Source: Acanthopleura granulata | Taxonomy: Eukaryota; Mollusca; Polyplacophora; Chitonida; Chitonidae | Direction: 5' to 3' | NCBI GenBank assembly: GCA_016165875.1 | Contig: JABBOT010000034.1 | Span: 1,219,322-1,283,321 of the forward strand | DNA length: 64,000 nt | Shown here: piece after piece, positions 24,001 to 39,000 of the stretch | Position numbering within the stretch: the first letter of the stretch is position 1 | Layout: every line of letters begins with the position of its first letter | Made by a program: the position numbers and the translations under genes | Notes under the pieces: model-generated | Told to the model about the DNA's origin: nothing | Databases searched by the model: none | The model's input: the letters and a program-made list of their open reading frames with translations, nothing else

Positions 24001-27000
24001 CCCCCTCCTCCCCTCCAATCACATGTAAGGGTATAGCTTGCCAAGGTGTACAGTTTTTACATAGCCTGCTGATGGCCGAACAAAGACATGTGCTCATAAG
24101 TCTTCGGTTTTGTAAAGTCCAGATTCTATCTTCAAATGGAAAGAAAATAATTCACGGAGACCAAAGCAAAAATTCTTCAAGTCATCACTAGATTGAACAA
24201 TTAACAAATTACCATACAATCCAACAAACACTGTAGAGTCCCAATAACAAATGCTAAGAGACAAACCAACTCATCACTTATCACTATAATTCCCTGGATA
24301 TATGCCACAGGGATAATACCGACAATGATTATGTATTTATTGGAATGGTGTTTTATGCCAAACTCAAGAATATTTTACTTATGTCATCGGCTGCCAGCGT
24401 CATGTTGGGAGGAAACCAGACAGAGCCCCGGAGGGAAACCCATCCGCAGGATGCTGGTGGACCTTCCCACATATGGCCGGAGATGAAGCCAGCATCAGCT
24501 GCAATTGATTTCACAGTGACTGCATTAGTGAGAGACACCTGGGTCATAACGCCAAGCTGGTGTGCTAACCCCCTCGTACATGGAAGCCCCTAATACTGAC
24601 AATGGTGAAAGAACATAAAGGCGAATGGAGGTAGTCATAGAAACTAATAAAAGATAAAAGGGCGAAGAAAAAATTGAGAGCAGACAAAGGGTCATAAAAG
24701 ACAAAAATTTGTTTGTTTGTCTGGGTTTAATGTTGCTCTCAACATTATTTCTGTCACATCTCAACATCTCCATGTAGCAGGCTGCACCCTGTATCAACAA
24801 GATGCCTCACTGGAACACCATGCTGAAGACACTAGACACGACACCCACCCCAGTTACATTATACTGACACTGGCCTGACCAGTACTTGCCCTGTTTTTTC
24901 TATGCTGATAATCAAGTCAGGTAGTACCACAGTTACTAACTTTAAAGTTTTAGGTAATACGCGATGTGAAAGAATGGAGCATTGAAAGGCAAAGGAGATC
25001 ACATACGTTGGAGTGGTTGTCTAATATGACATCACATTGCTGTACCTCTGGGAGTTGCCAAACAGATTCTTGGGAGCCTTCCTTGTAAAAATACTGCCGT
25101 CCACTTGGGTCCAGAAAGGCAAACCACTGGAAAACATCAAAACATGCGTACAAGTTTGCAGAGACCTTTCTTGATAGTACACCAAACTTATTATTTTCTT
25201 CATTACTATTAATATGCTGTTTTGGCCTGTTTTTTTGTGCTTTTTTTTTTTGTTTTTGTTTTTTTTTTCCCCATTAAAGCAGCACACAGCCCAATGGTCC
25301 GCTTAAAAAACATCTACACCAATTTGCATAAATATCCTGGTACACACTGAAAACACATATTAATACACAAGTTCTTGAGATATTTTAATCCACAGAAAAA
25401 ACATACTGTGAACAAACGAAACATTTGTGAGTGGTAAATACAAAACTTTGGACAGGACAATATTCTTCTGTGGTTTGTTGACTGATATTCTAGTCAAGGT
25501 AACATTCGTCCATGGTTTGTAAACGATTGTTCTGGTCAGGGCAATATTCTTCCATATTTGTCTGTGGATATTCTGATCAGGGCAATATTCTTTTGTGGTT
25601 TGTCTTTGGATATTCTGGTCGGGACAATATTCTTCTGTGGTTTGTTTGCAGATATTCTCATCAGGGCAATGTTCTTCTGTTGTTTGTCCACAGGTATTGT
25701 GGTCAGGGCAATATTCTTCTACTGTTTGTCCACAACGTACCTATTTTCCTTTCACCAGTTGTCAGTGATGCATTTTCCACTCGTTTTCAGTACATATTTA
25801 ATATAAATGAACACTGGGGGTAAAATTTAACATACCTTTTTTCTGTTATGAATGAATATATCAATTTCTCACTATATCAGTATCTCACCTTGTCCTTTGT
25901 GACCTCGTTGATGTATGATTTCCCACCTGTGTCAGTTGTCTCCTCTTTGTACCCACGAGGAATCCTAGAGGGCGACCATGTCTGATCACTATGGACGGCA
26001 TTACCATTAACTTGTGCTTTCTTTTCCTCAGCACTGCCTTCCGTCTCTCCATCTGTCAACTGCAGGACAAACACTTATATATCATATGCTCAATGAATGG
26101 ATGAGTGATTACCCCATTTCCTTGAACTTCACATGTTACAAGGGCACGTTTAAATGCAATTTCTCCATCGCAAGTTCTTTATTATGAGAAGAATTCATAT
26201 GTATGTCTCGGTAGGTTTGTCAACATCAGAACTTCACATGAAAATATGATTTTCTTGTGCAGGCTGAGAGAGGCCATCAGACTATGCTTTAAAGAACACT
26301 AAGTAACCCAGCAAAAAGGCTGATGAATTCAGGTAGATGGCTTTATTAAAGACATATTAGCAGTATTACAGCACATTGGCCATATTACTGCGCAAATCAT
26401 GCATAAAATATCTGCCTGGCAAACGTTTGTTTTGCGTCAAATGAACAAAGGCCAGGCTATATGTACACATTCAATTATCTGTATTTCAATTCAATAAATT
26501 AGGCCATCCTTGAAACATTCTTTGTTAATCTTACCCCAGCCATACCAGGAAAGACATGGTTGATCTGTAGAAAAATTAGTTTTTGTTTTACTCTGGCTAG
26601 AGAAACTAAGATTCAGAGAGAAACTGAAGAAGAAAAAATCAACCTATTTTCAAAATCCTAATAAATACTTAAAGTGAAATGCCACTCAAAAATGAAGTTA
26701 TGGTGAGTGAGAAGATCATTAAAAACTGTACAAGTATCTAAAAATACCTTCCCTGAATTTTTTAGATTTTTTTAACAAATTAAACACAGTCAGATATTTG
26801 ATGAAGTGCTTCACCAGTGATGTCACAAAACTTTGTGCACCTTTTACATTTAGCTCTGAATAAAGTTCTTCAGAAGTGTACTCCTGTATGTTAAAAAGGT
26901 AATATGACATTAAACTTCTCCTTTAAGGCCAGAGGAGAGAAGGTGTGATGTGGCCCATAAAAACCATCATATAACCAAAAACATTTGATTGCATTTAACT

Positions 27001-30000
27001 GACTGGAAAAAAAATCAACAAAATTCAGTGAAGACAGTGAAGATTTTTTAATGGTTTTTTCACTCACCATAACTTCATTTTTGTGTGGTCTTTCCCTTTC
27101 AAAAAGAGGAAAAATGGAAAGAATTTCCCAGCATCCTACATGTACCCTATTACATTAACATAAAGGGTCATGATACCCCCTAGAAAGTTTTGAGGATCTC
27201 ACAACTTACTATTTTCTCGACTCCCCGAGGAGGTTTCCAGGTTGTCTCCTTGGTAACGGAGTTGTAGTAGAACTGTCGGCCGCTGATTGAGTCCGAATAG
27301 AGCTCCCAATTATCGCACAGTCTCCTGATGAAGTTGTTCGGGTTGGGGGCGGAGGGAGGCTTCAGAGCGGCCTGAATTGTGTTCAAGTTGGCATACTCAT
27401 TTTGCCCCTGCTGTAAATAAAAAAATAACACAAGCAAATTTATTTTGCCGCTTAGCAGCATGGGCCTTCTTTACTTTTAACCTGTTTAACTAGCACTTTC
27501 ATACATATATATCACTGTTTGGTTTCGTTTGGTGAAATGAACTTTTCGAAGGCAAATGCATGGTTACTGCGTGAAAAGGACGCGTAACTACACTGGACAT
27601 GTATATTGGGTCAGTGAGCCTCACATTGGGTTTGGCTGACGCCTTGCCCAATGTGACGCTTACTGACCTCATATGGTTTCGTGTCTTGTCACTTAGTAAA
27701 CATGTAACCACATTGTAATATTATCTCGCATCAGACAAAATCTTCCGCTACTGACTGGACAGTAATGACCATGTGATAGACAGGAGTAACTCTTTACCCT
27801 GCAGCAGATGCTACATGCGTCTGATGACACAACACTAGGGAGAACGCAACGACGTAACAGTGACAATGTGACACAACAATGACGCCAACAACACATCACA
27901 TAGGAATGTTGAATCAACATTGTCGTTAACATTATGACATCATAATTCCCAGATCAATGCTTGGTTATTCCAAGCTCCTCGACATGACAGGACATTACTG
28001 TTGAAGCTTCATTTGTTTTTCAAGAAACGAATTTTCAGTGTGGTTTTTTCGGTCTTCAGCAAGATAACTTTGTTACATGGTTACTGAGTGAAAGTAAGCG
28101 AAACTACATGTATATTGGGTCAATAAGCCTGACACCTCGCCCAATATGAGGCTTACAGTACCTGGACAAAGCTATGTGTACAATAAACTATATTTAATTA
28201 ACTCCACACGATAACATTAGTGTTTCCATGGAAACACCGTACATACATAGAACGGGGTATGGCAGGTACACCTACAGAACAGGGTATGGCAGGTACATAT
28301 ACAGAACGGGGTATGGCAGGTACATATACAGAACGGGGTATGGCAGGTACATATACAGAACAGGGTGTGGCAGGTACATATGCAGAACAGGGTATGGCAG
28401 GTACATATACAGAACGGGGTATGGCAGGTACATATACAGAACAGGGTGTGGCAGGTACATATGCAGAACAGGGTATGGACATAATGCCGTCTGGACACTT
28501 CCCATGCCACAGTCTTTGTGCAAGCTTTAGCGTCAATATGTAATGATGTAATATGAAATCATGTAATATGATATCATGTAATATGTAATCATGTAATATG
28601 TAATCATGTAATAAGTAATCAGGCTTCATTTTGATATGTGTCAGTATGAACAGTTTGAACCCAAGGTGTATAAAATGAACTGTATGGTTGTAAACCGACT
28701 GCACTAGCCGGATCTTGGACAAAGCTGGTTTGTAGTGCCTTGAAAGCTCAGAAATACAGACAATGAAAATGTGTACATTTTTCTTGGTTGTCCTTTCCAC
28801 AGCTAATTTAGTGAAAGCACTCCCTACCACAGTTCATATACCTTACATATTTTGAAACCAGTCCTACAGTAGTTCAATAACAACTGCTCTCAGCAGCCAA
28901 AACACAAGCCGCAGGAACAGTAAGGACGTGGCGTTGATTCAGACGTACAAGGTACACATACTGTACATGTGTTCTACACATACATGGACACTGTACGTAT
29001 GTAAGCTGCAATAATGTCAGACATGTCAGACAGGTAAAAGAGACACATCATGTTCTTAACACCATTGTCGTATATGACAATGAGCAAACACGCACATAAA
29101 CGCCAGTATCACATTCCTCATCTCGCAATGATGTGGCTACAATAAGTGATTTGGAACTGTAGTCATTCATTACAATGGTTCATCTACACTTCATCTGTTG
29201 AGAGAAAAGACAACCAAAAGTATAACCAAAGTTATTTCAGAAGAGTGGCCCATAGAGGCCTAAACGAGCGTAAGCATTTTTTTATGACGTGTTTGGTACA
29301 GTACATGTAGCTCTATAAATCACCTTTTAATCTGAGATTTTTACAAGGCCTTGGGAGACTCCATTTTAGAGACAAGATGTTGGTCATCCTTAATTAACGT
29401 ATGCTCTTCAGTGTTAGAGACGAGACAATCCTCTGTCGTGTGAAATACGATCCCCCTTATAATGTTAACCGAAAGCCACGCATTGTGGCCTTCTGGCTGA
29501 GTGAGACCTCAGCGAATAACCCTAGATGTAAAATAATCCAAAACTGAGTGCAAGAGCCCAGTTTATACATTTCAAAGTCATAAAATGATTTTTCCACAGA
29601 TTTCCCATGAAACTTACATACCAGTACAAGCACATCATCTGAATATGGTTGCAGTGAGCATGTATACACGTACATTTAATAGATTTACTGTATATTGTCT
29701 AAAAGGTAAAGTGTTCTCCGTGACACATCCTGCTTGATTTTGACTGATTTAGCCACCTAACAAGGCCACTTCTAGCGTTTTTTTAAGAAGTTATTTCCTG
29801 TACGAAAAACTTAAGTGTTGACATCAAAAGTATTATTCTGACATCAAGAGTATTATTCTGAAATCAAGAGTATTATTCTGACACCAAAAGTATTATTCTG
29901 AAATCAAGAGTATTATTCTGACACCAGAAGTATTATTCTGAAATCAAGAGTGTTATTCTGACATCAAGAGTATTATTCTGACATCAAGAGTATTATTCTG

Positions 30001-33000
30001 ACACCAAAAGTATTATTCTGAAATCAAGAGTATTATTCTGACACCAGAAGTACTATTCTGAAATCAAGAGTGTTATTCTGACATCAAGAGTATTATTCTG
30101 AACTTTTGAAAGTGATTTTTTTACAGGGCCAACTATCAATGAAATACAGTAATGTATAATGACATATTGAGAAAGAAGGAAATTGTTTGTTTTACAGTCC
30201 AACTCTACTTGTCTAAAATCATACATGTACAGATGACCAAGTTATTTTTGATGCCAGGCATTAAACTCAGACAAACTGAATTACCCAGCTGTTCTTCAAA
30301 CTTTTCAACCACCACTGAAAGCAATATTCTCTAAGAGAAATAATTTTTATAGTTTTAGGGAGTTTACACCTATGGTGACAAAAACAAGTCATTTTTGGCT
30401 TTGCTTTTACAATAACTGTGTGCGTAAATCACCCTACAAAAACTGCTTTAATGATTGAAAAGGTTGAAGATTTACAGTAGAGTTGATAACTTACTGAGCA
30501 TCTCCTCCATGGGAATCTACAAGTTAAGCCATTGGCCTGTCCCAGGTAGTTGAACCCCAAACCATAAGATGTGAAAGAGGAACACATGCTGGATGACCCA
30601 CAACTCCTCCAGCTGCGCGTTTACAAACTTCTCCAATTATCCCAAAACTGCGTCAGCACAGACACTACATGGACAAAGCGTAGCACACATAAACCAGGTA
30701 CCGTTCAGTGCGCACACACACGCACAGAGAGACAAACTGTGCAGTCGTGAACAACACAACCATCGCTCATGTGTCACTAGAAATCCATCACCGATCAAAA
30801 TGTCGTCATCTCCTCAGATATAATATTACTACCACAATCCACTTACTGAGAGCTTTGCTGATGCCACATACACATCTATCTGCACATACATTAACTGAAC
30901 CAGAGAGAGCCTGAATCTCAAAACTGCTTGAATGTTTGACACATCTCCATACGTCACCACACCGGTACTTTAAAATTTATTTAGATCTACTCATTTCAAT
31001 AAACACACGTACTGTGGGATTATGAAAACATTCCCACTTGAGGATGTACGAGAGAAGAGCGTTTTCCTGAGCGTTTTCCTGAGTGTTACCTCAACAAGGC
31101 CTTATCTAACGGATGCTGTGGGTCTTTCCCACAGCATTCCTGAGGCACTGCATTCTTATCACACCCGTGTACGTGTAACTATAACTCAATACCCACATAT
31201 TAATAGTTATAGGGAAAATGAAAGGAAGGTTATAATCTCTGAGGACTTGTTGTTTCTAGCCTACTTCCATTTTTGTTACAGTACATCCTATGTAAGCATA
31301 CTGCAGTCATCTACCAGAAATGATATTTTCTAAAAGTTGAAGATTTAGCATACCAGTGACAGAAAATACTGAGGTTATGCTCCAAAGAAAATTGTATTTA
31401 TCTTCAAAACTTTCTTAAATTACCCACCTTTTCATATTTCTGTGATTTCTAGTGAGGCGATTCTTAAAAAAATCCTTGCTTGGGTGTAACCCAGCCGTAT
31501 CAGAATAAACAGCGAAAGTTGGTCGAGAATCTTTTTCTGTTGTGTGTCCTGACAATTTTGGGATTTTAAGAGCTTGGGGGCTCGTGCACATATATATGTG
31601 AGCCTATGCTAAAAACTGGTGAATAAAATGAAGGAGAAACAAGAAAACGTTCATTCAAATGAAATGCTGGCTTCCTCTTCGGCCGTACGTGGGAAGGTCT
31701 GCTAGCAACCTGCAGATGGTCGTAGGTTTTCCCCAGGCTTAGCTGTCATATACCAGTAAGTGAAATATTCTTGAGTATGGCATAAAACACCAATCAGATA
31801 AATACACAAATAAATAAATAAAACAAGATTGCTGAATTGAATAGGCAAATCAAAAATGGTAGACTTTGCTAGTCCATAATACAGGTCAATTTTCTAAACA
31901 TATGATTTTGATTTTTTTTAATTTTTAAATCCAAAAATTTAATTTTTGATTTTTTTAAGAACTGAATCTCATGCCACTTCAATAAATTTCAATCATTAAA
32001 GCAAAAGAAAGCAAATAGTGAACATTATTGTTACAAGACATAAACGCTGCTCTATTTTGGTTATCCAAGTGCAAAATTGTAATTAGAATTAATGGTTTCT
32101 GGAATAATATAATTTTGTGCATCTTGCAGGTTTTGCACCAGCAGCCATATTCTGGGTTATGGTCAATGAATACACTATTTACTTATTTGATTGGTGTTTT
32201 ACGCCATACGCAAGAATATTTCACTTTCACTATATGATGGTGGCCAGCATTATGGTGGGAGGAAACCGGGCAGAGCCTGTGGGAAACACACGACCATCAT
32301 GGATACACTATACCGTGAACCATGCCTCCACTTTCACTATATGATGGTGGCCAGCATTATGGTGGGAGGAAACCGGGCAGAGCCTGTGGGAAACGCACGA
32401 CCATCATGGATACACTATACCGTGAACCATGCCTCCACTTTCACTATATGATGGTGGCCAGCATTATGGTGGGAGGAAACCGGGCAGAGCCTGTGGGAAA
32501 CGCACGACCATCATGGATACACTACACCGTGAACCATGCCTCCACTTTCACTATATGATGGTGGCCAGCATTACGGTGGGAGGAAACCGGGCAGAGCCTG
32601 TGGGAAACGCACGACCATCATGGATACACTACACCGTGAACCGTGCCTCCTTTCGAACTCCTCCGAGTGCTTGTTTCACTGTTTGTTTTCCTTAATCTCT
32701 TTTCAAGTGCATCTAACTCCCTAACTTTGCCCTGCTGTACCTGTTAGGGCTAAATAACACTGTGGCGGACAACTGGCAGGTTAACCCACGAAACCAACTG
32801 ACAACAGTTTAGTAAAAAAGTTTTGTATGTACGGAGATTAATAACTATGCCTGTGTGCAAGACAATAGTTCAGTTGACCTGCACTTAAGAAATAAATCAT
32901 TTCTTGCGTAAAATGCCTTAGATATATAAATGTGCAAGAAAAACAAAAGGGCTGACAGTAAATTTACTATTAGTCACATGAAATAAGTTGAATGTCAAAT

Positions 33001-36000
33001 GTCTACTCCTAAATACATGGTGTTAATTTGTGTGCCTATGATTGAAATCTGTAAAAATCCACTGTGGTGTCAACACTCTTTCGCACTGAGAAATATGGCG
33101 GTGGTTCGTCAGATACGTCTCCCACTTATCAAAGCCTTACAGGTACTTGACAAGCATTTTGACTGGTCAGTGGTGGCATCATCTCAAACAATGGCTGTTT
33201 CAAAATGGAAGGTGAGCTTTCTATACAACATTGTTTAGCATTAGACAACAGAAAAATTTGGATTGTTATACCATTAATAAGCACAATTACTGGGCTTTCT
33301 TTCAATATTATTTCCTCATCTGTCTTTCACTTGGGAACATTTGAAATGATCCAACATTCAAATCCAGGCATTGATTTTCTCAACAGGTGTTAGCTCCTTT
33401 AGCTTCATGTCAACTCCTTTAAGGCATGGACCATTTTTCCTATCCATTTTGCTGGCTTGTCAATGTCCCGTCCCTTCCCTTCCCAAACCTCTGACCAGAA
33501 ACTTTAACCTGTACTGCTGAAGCCAGCCAGCCAGACTTTACCACATCTATAAGCCGGATTTTGGTTGGTAATCGGGTGAAAAATCCTTTCCGAGGCTTTG
33601 GCCATGTACACATGTAAGTCACCAGCAAGTGAACGCTTACATGTAGTTATTTGTTTTATTAAGTCGATGCCAAATGAAAACTTAGTCATTTTTAATTAAG
33701 AACTATCAATAAAAAAATTCAAAACAAACAGAAACCTTTAAAACTTTTCAAAAATTTCAAATCTACCCTCAAAAGTTGCCCATTTTTCCTAATTCTGGGA
33801 TTTCTATTGATTGTGGGAACATGTTTTAAGGTTTGCCTGGAAGGTACATGTAAAGTAGGATGATGTCCTTCTGGAACACAAAGTAAGTTTCAGCACCAAA
33901 TATGATATTTTACGACATCTATTTACCTCTGAAAATGATCTTTTGGGGGGACAATATTTTAGGTTACTTACAGTATTTAATCACTTTTAACAGCCTTCAA
34001 GAACCTATTTAAAAAGGCATCTACACTAACAAGTTTAACAGGTGTCCCCATGCAGGTGTTTTCTCAAGTCTGATATATCACAGTGATATTTAAACCACGT
34101 GGCCCCTATTAATTAACAATATTACACTGCATACATACAAAGGCATTGTCTGCCCGAAGTCAGCTTCAAATTACTAATTACATAAACACATTATCAATCG
34201 TATTGAATATCTGGCTCTGATAAAAACTGAGAGTCTGGTTACTCCAAACTTTACTGGAAAACCTACAACCAGTCTGGACACGTTTCCCTAAGGTCGAACC
34301 AGCCTCGATCAGACAGTAAGGTTTATATGGTACTGGTTTGCTGTGACTTCAATTAACCAATGAGGTTGTATGCTCTATCCTAGTTCTGGCTGCATTTATT
34401 GAGTTTTAAGTCAGGAGATTTGTCAGGTGCCTGACAGGTCTTTGGTTTGCTTCCAGCCACTCTGTAGGTTTGACCCACATGTACATGTACCAAAACCTGT
34501 TTGTCATCGAATATTTGTAAAAAATTCTACAGTATGGTGTCAAACCACAATCGAACAAAATACACAAATGAAGTGCCATTTGTTTTGTGAAACTAGCAGG
34601 AATACAAATTTTAAGCTTGAACTAACTTTTGGTTCACTTTTGAAAAACAGAACTACACAACTGCAAATATAATGAGAGAGTATATAGTAACTGGGATCAG
34701 ATGCAAAAGGCAACAAAAGTAAAACTAGAACCTGTTAGGTTTAAAAGGGGTCTGGTTATTGCATAGTGCAACAGCTGGATGATGAAGTACACACGTACAA
34801 TGAGCTTAAAACATAAGTTTTGTCATGTTTGTTTACAACTCTGTTTCACGTGGTCATATCTTGGATTCAGATCCTTAAATGAATTGTTCATACAGGAATG
34901 TTTGGGCCGACTTCAACACAGGGTTTTCACAAAATACTGAATCTGGAAACAAGCATTCCAGAAGCACTAAACTCTGAAAGCAAGAAAATGTTTCTTGTCG
35001 ATTTGAGCTGACAGAATAGCTGGGTCAAGTCTATACCGGAACAAAAAAGACATGATTTTTTCCTAACAGTGCAAAACAGATCAGAACTTGGTTTCACTAC
35101 GAAAAGTTACTAATTTCATATTAAGTCTCAATTTAGAGTGCAATAAACACGTACATTCACCTGGAAAGTCAAGTAAACTGCTTATGTCCAAAATAGGAAC
35201 AAAATGTTGGAAATGGATGCCACAGTTCCAAAATTCACTGGTATCATGTACATCGTAGGTTTGAGGGCTGAAAAGAATTCAACATGGACAAATCACGAAC
35301 TGAGTTTCTCACATTTTGAAAACAAAGGAATGATATGCTCCTCAGAGAATTTTCAAGGAGATTTCTGGAGTGTTTATTTTTGTCCCACAAAATCAGAGTT
35401 CCTGATAAAAGTTTGAGTCAGCCCGAATTTTAACAAGTGTGCAACAAACATGTTCATCTGACTGAATCACTACAAATGGATCAAAACAATGCCTGCAAGC
35501 AAAATTCAAGTGTTAACGTCTATAAATGATTTGGGCCATATTTCATCACTTGGTTACGTTGTGCTATACAGTGACAATGCTGTAAAGGGGCTCACCTGAA
35601 CAAAAGCAGAAGACATTTCAGAAGTGCTAAAACACATCGCGGCAGTACACTGTAAAAATGAAACAACTGCGGAAAATTGTAGACAGTTTAGACCACCTCT
35701 CACAAATGCCCTCATAGGATTCACTTCCAGACCTCCCCCCCCCCCCAAAAGTCATTGCTACCAGCTACCTGTACATGTCATATGCACCAGAATGACTACC
35801 AAATCAATGTCTCAAATGAAATGCTGTCAAAAGCAATACATGTACAACAATAAACATGTAGCCATACAAGGAAACACTCTGGGGAGACCACAATAAAAAC
35901 TCAAGTGCATTGCAGCACACCAGTTATCTCCCCTGATACTGTCAAAGTCTCTTGAACTACACCTACATGTACATGTAACACATCAACATGAAACATGTGA

Positions 36001-39000
36001 ACTGTTGTTGATCTAGAAATTCACCCAAAATAGCTCCTTTTTAGTCATAAAACAATGTGACAGACACTTACCTTTTTCAGATAATATTCTATTTTCTAAA
36101 CAAACCTAAACATCTTGCCCCCCCCCCCCATTATATGTACGTGCTTATACGTGTATAGAGTTCAACCAAACCTGCTAAATCTTGATGCTGCTGTTAATTT
36201 CAGTCTGTTTGGATCCCTTCAGATACTGTACTATAAATTTCCTAATGACGGCACAATGAAGGGCGCATACAGCAGCTCCAAGAGTGAAAGGTAACGAATT
36301 TATGCAGGCAACCACAGATCCATCACTGAACAGAACAGAGACATTTACGAACGAGTAATGCCTGTGTTCCGTAGAGCAATGTTCAGCTTAGCCTTTCAAG
36401 GCACATATAGGCCTATATCTACACAGTTATCCACAACAGCAAAGTACATGCTGCTCCATGTACATGAGAGGTATATGTGCTGTACATGTACATATACCTC
36501 CGAGTAACTCCAACTGAAATTGCCCACATACAGAGGGTTTCACCTCAGTACTTCCCAATATAGTGCCTAGTTTCGGATTCTGGCCTCTAGACCTGCCCAA
36601 TTTCAATTTCTCTGCCGTGCTCTACTCATTACTCAGTATACATGTACACCAAGAGTTTCCTCCTCGGCTCTGCCGGGTTTCCTCCCACCATAATGGTGGG
36701 CGCCACCATACATACATGTAATTGAAATAACCTTGAGTACGGCGTAGAACACCCATCAAGTAAATAAATGCATGTAAATTAAATTGATCGCCTTACAGCA
36801 ATATGAGAACTTCTGCATTGTACCTGTATGTTACACACCTAGAGGGTGTAAACGCACACGTAGGCAACTGTTTTGCCCTAACCTGTTATCATGCATCATG
36901 GATCTCATCACTCATGTTTACACGGCACGGTCTGTGCTTTACTTGAATCCCCATGATGAGATATCCATACACCCAGGGGGCAGGTACTACATGTAGAAGT
37001 GACTGTACCTAGACCGTGTCATACGAAGTAAGCAGACAGGTAATAATGAATAATGGCACCTGAACATCACCTGGGAGAGGGGAGAGGGGAGAGTGTGGGG
37101 GGAGGGGGGAGGGCTCATTAACAACCCACAACAGGTAGCCTGTTGTGAACTGCCTACATGACATATACTACAAACAAAGTGTCCATGTAACTGAAGCAAA
37201 GCTAGACCTTAGCGTTACAAATTGATGTGAACAGGTATATGTGTATCTTACTATATCCATGCATTATATGTACACAAACGCGTGAAATATTGTAAACATA
37301 CATTTAAATGTATCAATACTTGCACAATGTACATGTAGTTTACTCAGACTTTCCCCCTGACCTTATTATCTCTCCCTTGTGCTATACGCTGTCCATCTTT
37401 GTCTTCTGAGGTCAGGATTCATACATGTATTCGTGACGTTTTGCATGACTGATGTACAGGTATGTACAGATTAGGTCCACAGAGATCGTGGTAGTCAGAG
37501 CCAATGGAATGTGCATCATGGTGTATGTCATGTATAATGTTAATTCCTTACGCTCATTTCTGGGTTTCAATGGCAAATTCAGAAGCAATCACACCACGTA
37601 CACCCTGAAACATTGATACATTTTGTCCTTGTAAAGGGAAATAACTCACTGGCAAGCCATACACGGACATGACAGACACATGTTCAAACAACTGAACACC
37701 CTGAACATGCCCATCATACATCACACGCAAACATTCACTAATGTTTATGATCCTTAGGCCATTATTAAAATTATCTGCTAAGAAAAATAAGGTAATTACA
37801 AATGAAACTTTTAGGGCCTCCATGGCTCATTTGGTTAGCGCTCTAGTGCAGCGTAATGACCCAGAAGCCTTGCTGGGAATTCAAGTCTATCTCATGCTGG
37901 CATCCCGGAAGCTGGCGTCCTCTCTGGCCATAGGTGGGAAGGTCTGTCAGCAAGCTATAGATGGTAGTGGGTTTCTGGGCTCTGCCAGGTTTCCTAACAC
38001 CATAACGCTGGCTGCCATCGTATTACTGATATATTTTGAGTATGGCGTGAACGCCAGTCAAATAAATAGATAAATTAATTAAACTTTAACAAATACTTGC
38101 AGAGTTAAACAACTGCTGTGTTTCACCTACATGTAGTTTGGTCTATTCAACTACCTGTTCAGAAGCATATTTGAGGCTTTAACTTAAATGATACTATTGA
38201 TGCCAATTAGCACTTAAGTTTTTTTCTTTATATATTAATACAAATACTTTCATTTCCATACAAATTCCTTTCATTCACAAACTTACAAGCTCTAAAACAG
38301 CATCATTTTCATTGCCCTTACATGTATAATAACAAAATATTTACCTTATTTTGCGACCCTTCAAGTTTCAGGTTAGAACCTACAAGCTTTTTTTCTAGAT
38401 AAAGCACTGCACACATAATCAAAACAAGCCCAACCGCAAAGGTTTATTCATGCATCACCATAATAATCATACATGTACAAGTAAGTGGATTATAATCAAA
38501 TCCATTAGCTGCTAACTGTTATCAGCGATTATCATCAGATTGCCAGATCATCTCCTATGTTCTGATCACTGATCCACATCAGGTCACAAAAAGTAGTCCC
38601 GATATCTGTACGAAGATACATGGACTAATCCGAGCTTAGGCATACATGTAAATTAAACACTTCTTTGTTAGGGGCAACCATACCCACCCAAAGGCAGATC
38701 ACCTCTACACCACCCCAAATGTTTCGTTTACTAAATCAGTATTTAAACTTCTGAAAAAATTTACTGGAATACCATTTAACAAATCTGAAGTGTAAATCTG
38801 AAAATTAATTTGAAGACTGAATCAGGTCTGCAGAGATTTTTATTGTAGTATATGTACATACATGTACACTGTACATGTAGTGTTTAGAGCAATTTTTAAT
38901 TACATGGTAAATAATACCCATAAAATTTATGCCTTTATACAAAAAATATGCATGTAAATTCATAGAAAAACATTCAACCGAAAAACATGTACTGGGCTTA

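Noticed and set aside
28198..28830. Overlapping long frames on both strands
   Set aside because: They come from the 27-bp minisatellite; several frames are open at once, which real genes do not show.
35590..35630. Possible 34-nt exon in intron 1 (TTTTAG ... CAG/GTGAGC on the minus strand)
   Set aside because: Its length would break the phase between exons 1 and 2, both phase 0, and there is no family counterpart.
37814..37900. tRNA gene from box A/B-like sequence
   Set aside because: It is the head of a SINE. The acceptor stem does not close and the same body and tail follow as in the other copies.
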